Assembly: GCA_021300535.1 (NCBI GenBank)
Contig: JAJTED010000007.1
Location: 69,963-102,902 of the forward strand
Direction of reading: 5' to 3'
Source: Planctomycetaceae bacterium
GTDB taxonomy: Bacteria > Planctomycetota > Planctomycetia > Pirellulales > UBA1268
Length of the DNA stretch: 32,940 nt
Shown here: positions 23,815 to 32,940 of the stretch, piece after piece
Position numbering within the stretch: the first letter of the stretch is position 1
How the letters are laid out: each line of letters opens with the position of its first letter
Program-made: the position numbers and the translations under genes
The notes under the pieces: generated by a model
The model's database searches: none
Told to the model about the DNA's origin: nothing
What the model saw: the letters and a program-made list of their open reading frames with translations, nothing else

Positions 23815-25155
23815 TCACCCCAGCAGGGCGAGGGCGACCGACATGTAGAGCACGATGCCCACGATGTCGACGATCGCCGACACGAAGGGGTTGCTCATCA
23901 GGGCCGGGTCGAGGTCCAGCGAGCGGAACAGCAGGGGCAGGGCCGATCCCACGAGCGTGCCCATGAGCACCACGCCCACGATCGTCAGCGGGATCACGGC
24001 CGCGGCCGCCGCGGTCGGGGCGTAGGCGAGGGCGAGGAGGTATCCCGGCACGGCCAGCAGCCCGCCCAGCAGGAGGCCAAGCGCCAGCTCCCGCCGCAGG
24101 ATCCGTGGCCAGTCGGTGAGCCGGCAGTCGCCGGTCGAAAGCGCGGTGATCACGAGCGTGGCCGACTGGTTGCCGGAGTTGCCGCCGCTGGCGATCACCA
24201 GGGGAATGAAGGCCACGAGCCAGGCGTGCGGCGACCGCCACTTGGCGAGCACCATGGCCGTCACGGCCGCGGTCGCGAACAGGATCGCCAGCCACACGCC
24301 CCGCTTCCAGGTCATGGAGACGAGCGCGGCCTCCAGGTAGCTTTCGCCGAGGGGCTGGATGGCCGCGATCCGCTGGGCGTCGTCGGTCGCCTCCTGGCGG
24401 ACGGCGTCGAGCACGTCGTCGTGGGTCACGATGCCGACGAGCCGGTTGCGGTCGTCGACGACGGGAATGGCGATGAAGTCGAAGCGGGCCAGCTTCTCCA
24501 CGACCTTCTCCCGCGGCTCCTCGACCCGCACGCTGATCGGGTCGCGCTGCATGAGGTCGGCGACGAGGGCCGTGGGCTTGGCCAGGATCAGGTCGCGGAG
24601 CGACACGAAGCCGAGCAATTGCCGTTCGCCGTCGAGCACGTAGATGTAGTAGATCGACTCGCTGTCGGGGGCCTGGGAGCGGAGCCGCGTGATCGCCTCG
24701 CCGGCCGTGACGTCGGCCGGCAGCGACGCATATTCCGTGGTCATCAGCGACCCGGCCGAGCCCTCCGGGCAGGAAAGCAGCATGCGGATGTCGTGCCGCT
24801 CCGCCTTGGCCACCAGCGGCAGGATCTCCTCGACGAGCTCGGGGTCGAGCTCGCGGAGGAGGTCGTCGCGGTTGTCGGGGGCCATCCATTCGATGAGCGG
24901 CCCGAGGTGGGCCCGGTCGCCCGCCTTCACGAGCTCCACCTGCCGGGGCATCGGGTAGTAGGGGAAGATCTCCGCCTGCCGCTCGACCGGCAAGGCCTCG
25001 AGCATCTGCCAGAGCTCCCCGTCCTCGAGCCCCTCAGAAAACTCGGCCACGGTGGCGGGGTGAAGCTCCGCGGCCACCTCGCGCAGGCCGGCCGTGTCGC
25101 CTTCGGCGAGCATCACCCGCAGTTCGGGAATGAGGATCGGGTTGGCGACGGACAT
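23815..25155 (-). CDS. mgtE: MgtE-family magnesium transporter
   Basis: Magnesium channel gated by intracellular Mg. The 446-residue protein has the MgtE N-domain (about 15-125, helical repeats such as ELWQMLEALPVERQAEIF), two CBS domains (about 130-255: SLMTTEYASLPADVTAGEA and DLMQRDPISVRVEEP), a connecting helix, and five membrane helices (about 285-446). The membrane part has the family motif PLVIASGGNSGNQSAT and the conserved DLDPALMSNPFV, DIVG and Y of the ion path. The length matches the 450-residue Thermus enzyme. ATG 25155 lies 66 bp from the divergent cytochrome c gene. Confidence 0.95.
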   Translation of the reverse strand: MSVANPILIPELRVMLAEGDTAGLREVAAELHPATVAEFSEGLEDGELWQMLEALPVERQAEIFPYYPMPRQVELVKAGDRAHLGPLIEWMAPDNRDDLLRELDPELVEEILPLVAKAERHDIRMLLSCPEGSAGSLMTTEYASLPADVTAGEAITRLRSQAPDSESIYYIYVLDGERQLLGFVSLRDLILAKPTALVADLMQRDPISVRVEEPREKVVEKLARFDFIAIPVVDDRNRLVGIVTHDDVLDAVRQEATDDAQRIAAIQPLGESYLEAALVSMTWKRGVWLAILFATAAVTAMVLAKWRSPHAWLVAFIPLVIASGGNSGNQSATLVITALSTGDCRLTDWPRILRRELALGLLLGGLLAVPGYLLALAYAPTAAAAAVIPLTIVGVVLMGTLVGSALPLLFRSLDLDPALMSNPFVSAIVDIVGIVLYMSVALALLG

Positions 25156-25183
25156 GGCGGGAGGTCGGCAGACGGGACGGGCC

Positions 25184-25189
25184 TATACT
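25184..25189 (+). promoter_or_regulatory. Possible -10 box (TATACT) before the di-haem cytochrome c gene
   Basis: TATACT occurs 33 bp before ATG 25222 in otherwise very GC-rich DNA. The same hexamer precedes the ABC transporter gene at 30464. No clear -35 box is visible; the assignment is by resemblance only. Confidence 0.35.
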
Positions 25190-25221
25190 GCGAGGCAAAT
25201 GCGAAGCCGGGCCAGTATGCC

Positions 25222-28289
<3,068 letters not shown>

Positions 28290-28299
28290 CGCTGGCTCG

Positions 28300-28442
28300 G
28301 GGCCGGATTCGCAAGCCTGGAGGCTTGCGCCACAGGGGAGCAGGTCGACTGAAGTGCCCACGTGGCGCACACCTCCAGGTGTGCGCATGCGGGTGGTGGA
28401 GCGTTGGGCCGGATTCGCAAGCCTGGAGGCCTGCGCCACAGG
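28300..28442. repeat. Repeat family 3: three hairpin units between thiC and cysS
   Basis: Direct copies at 28300-28336 and 28406-28442 share 36 of 37 bases, each with the core GCAAGCCT-GG-AGGCTTGC (or GGCCTGC). Between them 28361-28390 is an inverted, diverged unit whose stem GCGCACACCT / AGGTGTGCGC (28365-28386) replaces the GCAAGCCT stem on both sides while the flanks TGGCGC and GCGG are kept. They fill the 173-bp gap between the converging stops of thiC and cysS. Confidence 0.8.
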
Positions 28443-28462
28443 AAGGCGAGTGTTCTTGAGAA

Positions 28463-30022
28463 CTACTTCCGGCTCCAGCCGGTGCCGTCGGGCCGGTCTT
28501 CGAGCACGATGCCGGCCGCGGTGAGCTTGTTACGCACCAGGTCGGCCGTCCCGAAATCCTTGGCCTTGCGGGCGTTGGCCCGGATTTCGATGACGAGATC
28601 CATGAGCTGCGCCACCAGGCCCTCGTCGGCACCGGCGGCCTGCCGCGGCCGCTGGAGAAACAGGCCGAGCACTCCGGTCAGTTCCCGCATCACCAGCAGC
28701 ATGGCGCCGAGGGCGGCCAGTTCGGCGGCCGGCTTCTTCGTCTCCAGGCCATGCTGATCGATGAACTTGTTGACCACGCGGACGAGGTCGAAGAGCGTCG
28801 CCATGGCGATCGCCGTGTTGAAGTCGTCGTCCATCGCCGCCAGGAACTTCGCCCGCAGCGCCGTGACCTCGTCGCCCGCCGCCGCCACGGCCGCGTCGCC
28901 GGCCCGCCGGTCGCGGCAGGGCAGGCCGTAGAAGTCCGTGGCGGTGATCCGCTCGGAGCGGGCGAAGAGCCGCTCGAAGGCCTCCATCGCCCGGCCGCTC
29001 TCGCCGAGCGGCTCCTCACCGAAGTGGATCGGGCTGCGGTAGTGCGTGGAGAGCAGGAGGACGCGGATCGCCTCCGGGCGGTGGCGGGCCAGGAGGTTCT
29101 TGAAGGGCTCGGCGCCGGTCGATTTCGAGATCTTCGTGGCGGCCTGGGCGGCGGCATCGTCCGCGGAGCCCTCGCCGCCGCGGGGCCGGCCTCCCACCTT
29201 GCCGGCGGCGCCGGCCGCCTGCATGAGCCCGTTGTGCATCCAGTAGGTCGCCATCGGGCAGTCGTGCAGCGACTCGCTCTGGGCGATCTCGTTCTCGTGA
29301 TGCGGGAAGACGAGGTCGAGGCCGCCGCCGTGGATGTCGAAGTGGGGCCCGAGGATCGCCTTGCTCATCGCCGAGCACTCGATGTGCCAGCCCGGCCGGC
29401 CCGGCCCCCAGGGGCTGTCCCACGCCGGCTCGCCCGGCTTGGCCTGCTTCCAGAGGGCGAAGTCGGCGGCCGACCGCTTCCGCTCCGCCGTCGATCCCCC
29501 CTCGCCCTGCGTCTGTTCGACGGAGCGGTTGGTGAGCTTGCCGTAGTCGGGATCCCGCGTGACGTCGAAGTACACGTCGCCGTCGCTGGCGTAGGCCATG
29601 CCCTTGGCGATCAGGCCCTCGATGAAGGCGATGATCGTGCCGATGTGCTCGGTGGCCTTCGGCATCACGTCGATGCCGGTCACGCCCAGGGTGGCGAGGT
29701 TCTCCAGGTAGTCGGCGGTCATCTCCTCCGCGAGCTTCGCCATCGTCGTCCCGCGGGCCGCGCTCTCGGCGATGATCTTGTCGTCCACGTCGGTGACGTT
29801 GACCACCCAGGTCACCTTCCAGCCCGAGTAGGCGAGGTGCCGTTTGACCGTGTCGAAGATCACCGGCCCGACCATGTGGCCGATGTGGCTCGGCTTGTAG
29901 ACCGTCGGCCCGCAGAGGTACATGCCCACGTGACCGGGCTGCACCGTCTCCAGCGGCGTCTTCTTCCGCGTCAGCGTGCTGTAAATCTCGATTCGCGGCA
30001 GGTCGCCGGCTGCATCCGCCAT
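28463..30022 (-). CDS. cysS: Cysteinyl-tRNA synthetase with an insertion before the KMSKS loop
   Basis: Charges tRNA-Cys. The 519-residue class I synthetase has the zinc and substrate cysteine in YLCGPTVY (C37), a HIGH motif (46-49), VTDVDDKII, RPGWHIECSAMS, DIHGGGLDLVFPHHENEIAQSE, and a KMSKS-type loop reading KISKS. Between WMHNGLMQ and KISKS there is an extra ~27-residue Ala/Gly-rich stretch, where most bacterial enzymes have about 8 residues. The C-terminal anticodon-binding helices end in DRPDGTGWSRK. ATG 30022 gives a short N-terminal lead into the conserved IYSTLTRKK. A broken ispF lies just upstream (22-bp gap) on the same strand. Confidence 0.95.
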   Translation of the reverse strand: MADAAGDLPRIEIYSTLTRKKTPLETVQPGHVGMYLCGPTVYKPSHIGHMVGPVIFDTVKRHLAYSGWKVTWVVNVTDVDDKIIAESAARGTTMAKLAEEMTADYLENLATLGVTGIDVMPKATEHIGTIIAFIEGLIAKGMAYASDGDVYFDVTRDPDYGKLTNRSVEQTQGEGGSTAERKRSAADFALWKQAKPGEPAWDSPWGPGRPGWHIECSAMSKAILGPHFDIHGGGLDLVFPHHENEIAQSESLHDCPMATYWMHNGLMQAAGAAGKVGGRPRGGEGSADDAAAQAATKISKSTGAEPFKNLLARHRPEAIRVLLLSTHYRSPIHFGEEPLGESGRAMEAFERLFARSERITATDFYGLPCRDRRAGDAAVAAAGDEVTALRAKFLAAMDDDFNTAIAMATLFDLVRVVNKFIDQHGLETKKPAAELAALGAMLLVMRELTGVLGLFLQRPRQAAGADEGLVAQLMDLVIEIRANARKAKDFGTADLVRNKLTAAGIVLEDRPDGTGWSRK

Positions 30023-30043
30023 CTGCTTTCTGTCTCCGCTCTC

Positions 30044-30420
30044 TCACCGCTCGATGAGGGCGACGCACTCCGCGGCGATCGCCTGCTCGTCACCGATCGG
30101 CCCGACCGACTCGCCCGTCTTGGCCTTGAGCCACACGGCCGACTCGTCCACGCCGAGCACCTCCGCGATCCGCTTCCGCATCGCGGGCCGGTGCGGGAGG
30201 ATTTTGGGCCGCTGGGCGAAAATCACGCAATCCAGATTCACCAGCCGCCAGCCGCCGGCCGCCACCCGGTCCATCGCGGCCCGGAGCATGACGGCGGAAT
30301 CGCGGCCGCGATTGGCGGGGTCGGTGTCGGGAAATAGTGGGCGATCGTGATCCCGCCGAGCACCAGGCCGTTGCCTGGGGCGAGGCGGTGCGTGTCGTGT
30401 CCGAGGCCGATGCGAAGCAT
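30044..30420 (-). pseudogene. ispF: 2-C-methyl-D-erythritol 2,4-cyclodiphosphate synthase, broken by internal deletion and frameshift
   Basis: ATG 30420 starts MLRIGLGHDTHRLAPGNG and continues to LVLGGITIAH, a normal IspF N-terminus with the zinc ligands of the DxH motif. From about 30336 the IspF sequence continues in another frame as LFPDTDPANRGRDSAVMLRA, INLD-like VNLDCVIFAQRPK and KAKTGESVG to the stop at 30044. The segment that should join them, which holds the HSDAD active-site loop, the third zinc histidine and GDIG, is absent. By comparison with the usual protein about 32 residues (roughly 97 bases) are missing. Read as is, the product is a 60-residue fragment without function. Either a true pseudogene or an assembly error. 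Confidence 0.85.
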
Positions 30421-30463
30421 GCCCGCGTGTCTCCCGAGGAAAAAGGGCCGCATCGTTTTCCCC

Positions 30464-30469
30464 TATACT
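30464..30469 (+). promoter_or_regulatory. Possible -10 box (TATACT) just before the ABC ATPase start, suggesting a leaderless mRNA
   Basis: TATACT ends 6 bases before ATG 30476, so transcription would start at or very near the A of the start codon. No ribosome binding site is visible. The hexamer also occurs at 25184. Inferred from sequence only. Confidence 0.35.
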
Positions 30470-30475
30470 CCGCCC

Positions 30476-31531
30476 ATGCACAACTCCGCCGCGAATCCCC
30501 ATGCCCCCGCGCCGGCGGCCGACCCCGTGATCTCCGTGTCGGGGCTGGCGAAGGAATACCGCGTCTACGACAAGCCCGAGGGACTGCTGGCGAGCGTCCG
30601 CGGGCTGTTTCACCGCCCCAGCCGGGTCGTGGAGGCGCTGCGGGGCGTCGATCTCCAGGTCGGCCGCGGGGAGTTCGTGGCGTTGCTCGGTCCCAACGGC
30701 GCCGGCAAGACGACGTTCCTCAAGCTGCTCTCGGGAATCATCACGCCCACCCGGGGCACGGCGCGGGTGCTCGGCCACGTGCCCTGGGAGCGGGCCGACG
30801 ACTTCCGCCGCCGGTTCGCCCTGGTGATGGGGCAGCGGAACCAGTTGTGGTGGGACCTGCCGGCGGCGGAGAGCTTCCGGCTCCACCAGGAGATCTACCG
30901 CATCGATCCGGCCCGCTTCGCCCGGGTGCGGAACGAACTGGTGGAGATGCTCGGGGTTGGCCGGCTGATCCTCCGGCCCGTCCGCGACCTGTCGCTCGGC
31001 GAGCGGATGAAGCTCGAACTCGTGGCGGCGCTCCTCCACGAGCCGGAGGTGCTGTTCCTCGACGAGCCCACGATCGGCCTCGACGTGGTCGCGCAGCACA
31101 CGATCCACGAGTTCCTCCGCGCCGTGCAGGCCGAGCGGCGGGTCACGGTGATCCTCACGACCCATTACATGAAGGACGTGGCCGCACTCTGCGAGCGGCT
31201 CGTCGTGATCACGCACGGCGACATCCTCTACGACGGCTCCCTGGCCGGAGTCGTCGACCGGTTCACGACCCACAAGATCGTCACGCTCGACTTCGACGAG
31301 CCCCCCGACCCTGGGCGGCTGGAGCGGTACGGGTTTCCGTGCGAGATCCGCGGGCCGCAGGCGGTGCTGCGGATCGACCGCACGCGGATCGCCGACGTGC
31401 TGCCCGAGCTGCTCCGCGAACAGGGCGTGCGCGACGTCTCGGTGGAGGACGTACCGCTGGAGGAGATCGTGGCGGGCATGTTCCGATCCGCCGATCGCCG
31501 CCCCGCGTCGCCCGTGGAGGCCGTGCGATGA
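30476..31531 (+). CDS. ABC transporter ATP-binding protein (ABC-2 exporter type)
   Basis: ATPase of an exporter, 351 residues. Walker A GPNGAGKTT is near residue 72, the Q-loop is VMGQRNQLWWD, the signature LSLGERMKLE, Walker B VLFLDEPTIGLD and the switch histidine in TTHYMKDV. An N-terminal segment EYRVYDKPEGLLASVRGLF and a C-terminal ~90-residue extension after the nucleotide-binding domain match the family paired with two ABC-2 permeases (the DrrA/NatA-like group annotated near daunorubicin or teichoic exporters). Its end overlaps the permease start (ATGA at 31528). Substrate unknown. Confidence 0.9.
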   Translation: MHNSAANPHAPAPAADPVISVSGLAKEYRVYDKPEGLLASVRGLFHRPSRVVEALRGVDLQVGRGEFVALLGPNGAGKTTFLKLLSGIITPTRGTARVLGHVPWERADDFRRRFALVMGQRNQLWWDLPAAESFRLHQEIYRIDPARFARVRNELVEMLGVGRLILRPVRDLSLGERMKLELVAALLHEPEVLFLDEPTIGLDVVAQHTIHEFLRAVQAERRVTVILTTHYMKDVAALCERLVVITHGDILYDGSLAGVVDRFTTHKIVTLDFDEPPDPGRLERYGFPCEIRGPQAVLRIDRTRIADVLPELLREQGVRDVSVEDVPLEEIVAGMFRSADRRPASPVEAVR

Positions 31532-32362
31532 CCGCCCCCGCCACGCGGCCCGGGCCGCTCCACGGTTTCCGCGTGTGGTGGACGATGCTGGCGATCAGCC
31601 TCGAGGAGCGGCTCGCCTACCGGGGCGACTTCATGCTCGGCACCGCGATGCGGTTCCTGCCGATCGTCACGCAGATCTTCCTCTGGACCGCCGTGTTCAC
31701 CGCCACGAGCCGCCCCGACATCGCCGGCTATTCGCAGAACGACATCGTCGCCTACTACCTGCTGACGATGGTCACCCGGGCCTTCTCCAGCATGCCGGGC
31801 CTGGCCGGCGGCATCTCCCGCAGCATCCGCGACGGCTCGATCAAGAAGTACCTCGTGCAGCCGCGTCGCCCACAAGCTCGTCTACTACGCCGTGGCGATC
31901 CTGCCCTTCGCGGCGGTGTTCTGGCTGTGCCGCGGCTTCTTCCCGCCCGCCCCCGACGCCGCCACGATCGCGGCCTTTCTGCTGGCTCTGGTCCTCTCCT
32001 TCCTCCTCGGCTTCTTCATGGAGGCCACACTGGGGATGCTCGGCTTCTGGGTGCTCGAGACCTCGAGCATCGTGTTCGCCTACATGCTCGTGCAGTACCT
32101 GCTCTCGGGCCACATGTTCCCCATCGACATGCTCGCCGGCATCCCCACCGGCATCGGCGGCGTGAGCGTGGCCGACGTCGTCCGCTGGCTGCCCTTCGAG
32201 TTCACGGCCTACTTCCCCGCGGCGGTCTGGCTGGGGAAGGTGCAGGGGGCGGCGCTCGCCCGCGGCCTGGCGATCGAGGCGGCGTGGGTGGTCGTCATGG
32301 CCGTCGCCTGCCGCATCGCCTGGTGGCGCGGCACGCGACGCTATGCCGCCTTCGGCGGCTGA
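31528..32362 (+). pseudogene. ABC-2 type permease, frameshifted by a small internal deletion
   Basis: The first part (ATG 31528) reads an ABC-2 permease N-terminus: LEERLAYRGDFMLGTAMRF, TQIFLWTAVFTATSRPDI, YYLLTMVTRAFS, DGSIKKYLVQP. After about 31861 the family sequence continues in another frame as RVAHKLVYYAVAILPFAAVFW and so on to the stop at 32362, with helices typical of this family to the end. Some ten residues normally joining QP to RVAHKL are missing (about 32 bases), which breaks the frame. Read unshifted, the frame runs into unrelated sequence. The partner second permease expected after it is absent. Confidence 0.82.
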
Positions 32363-32449
32363 TCGGCGTCGCCAGGCTGGTGACCCGGTTTTGGGAAGCG
32401 GATGTCACCCGTCCCGGATTGCCTGTCCTTTTCAAGGGCCTTCCCCGGC

Positions 32450-32612
32450 TCACAGGTCTGTGGCGCGAAAGTTTCGCAACTCGATTTTCATCTTCTTTCC
32501 CGCATGCGTCACCAAGTCGATGTGGCTCTTGAGCGGATAGGAAGAATCGAGGATTTCGCTCACCCGTTCGCCATTGATCCAGGCCGTGAACGTGGCTCCC
32601 TTCGCCGACCAC
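32450..32612 (-). pseudogene. Remnant of a DUF1080-like (3-keto-disaccharide hydrolase) C-terminus
   Basis: The last ~53 codons before the stop at 32450 read SAKGATFTAWINGERVSE, then SHIDLVTHAGKKMKIELRNF and RATDL. This resembles the end of DUF1080 / concanavalin-like domains (NG, then AG-x-MK-x-x-x-RN-x-R). The sequence upstream in this frame does not continue the domain, and no start fits, so I read it as a decayed tail. Low certainty on the family. Confidence 0.4.
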
Positions 32613-32708
32613 CGCTGCCGCGGAGCCGAAAAATCCTGCCAGTCCGGAGCCCGCAGTGCCCGTTTCAGAGGCAGCGGCGGCCGGTATGGGCCAGCCCTCG
32701 TCTCGCGG

Positions 32709-32940
32709 CTATCGCCTGAACTTCTCGGGCAGGGCAATCAAGGGATTGGCCCGCAGCACCTTGGCTGCTTCGTCAGGCAGCGTGGTCAGGCCGCCGAGGG
32801 ACAGCCAGCCCATATGCTTCGCCAAGGCCTGGGCCGCCTCGTTCGACAATGTCGGCAGGCCGTCGAGGCGGAGCATGCCCGAATGCTGCGCCAGCGCCTT
32901 GGCCCCCTCGTCGGAGAGCGTGGTCAGGCCGCCCAGCCAC
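32709..32940 (-). CDS. Leucine-rich repeat protein, C-terminal part (cut by window edge)
   Basis: An open minus-strand frame enters from the right edge and stops at 32709. It shows degenerate 23-residue repeats (LTTLSDEGAKALAQHSG, LPTLSNEAAQALAKHMG, LTTLPDEAAKVLRAN), ending in LPEKFRR. The pattern resembles planctomycete leucine-rich repeat proteins with a helix-forming half. The start and any N-terminal domain are outside the window. Confidence 0.7.
   Translation of the reverse strand, partial: WLGGLTTLSDEGAKALAQHSGMLRLDGLPTLSNEAAQALAKHMGWLSLGGLTTLPDEAAKVLRANPLIALPEKFRR

Overview
The window is very GC-rich and densely coded on both strands. It most likely comes from a planctomycete, probably of Pirellulales type. 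The clues are an LEPR-XLL-like N-terminal motif ([11 protein letters not shown]), a BBP7-type outer-membrane barrel, a kinase-like protein with the planctomycete-style N-terminal block (LVDRGVITRWQAKRL followed by FFLGDYRLLE), a degenerate 23-residue leucine-rich repeat protein, and many GC-rich hairpin repeats between genes. This placement is inferred from protein features; no rRNA or other marker was checked.

Layout. At 1-9654 three minus-strand genes belong to the ligase-associated DNA damage response set: a DEXH helicase (cut by the left edge), an ATP-dependent DNA ligase and a metallo-beta-lactamase-fold exonuclease. Unrelated genes separate them: a secreted FG-GAP/FKBP fusion, a BBP7 gene with an altered 3' end, and a membrane-anchored YfaP-like protein. 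Next come a small secreted protein, a Ppx/GppA phosphatase with a degenerate HD domain, and a plus-strand run of ribF, a DHH nanoRNase/pAp phosphatase, a Rieske protein and a cytochrome b fused to a di-haem cytochrome c (12444-17067). Then follow a CapA-like protein, mscL, glutamate dehydrogenase, a large membrane pseudokinase, mgtE, a di-haem cytochrome c, thiC and cysS. The right end (30.0-32.7 kb) looks damaged: ispF and an ABC-2 permease each carry an out-of-frame internal deletion around an intact ABC ATPase, then a decayed DUF1080-like tail and the end of a leucine-rich repeat protein.

The most interesting content is non-coding. Family 1 is a BIME-like set of GC-rich hairpins at four places, all in 3' flanks of genes. 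One copy carries compensatory stem changes around an unchanged GGAA loop, and one forms the apparent 3' end of the BBP7 gene. Family 2 is an approximately 120-nt element with three hairpins and an 81-nt core without gaps. It occurs three times, each time upstream of and in the same orientation as a gene (ligase, ribF, thiC), with stem changes that keep pairing. It is the best candidate here for an undescribed cis-acting RNA or DNA element. Family 3 is a hairpin triplet between thiC and cysS, again with compensatory changes. A 22-bp perfect inverted repeat and two short hairpins fill the gap before the CapA gene.

Functionally the intact genes cover DNA repair, flavin and thiamine synthesis, phosphorylated-nucleotide turnover, a b6-type cytochrome b/Rieske respiratory complex, ion homeostasis and cysteine charging of tRNA. 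All assignments are from reading motifs; no database search was run.
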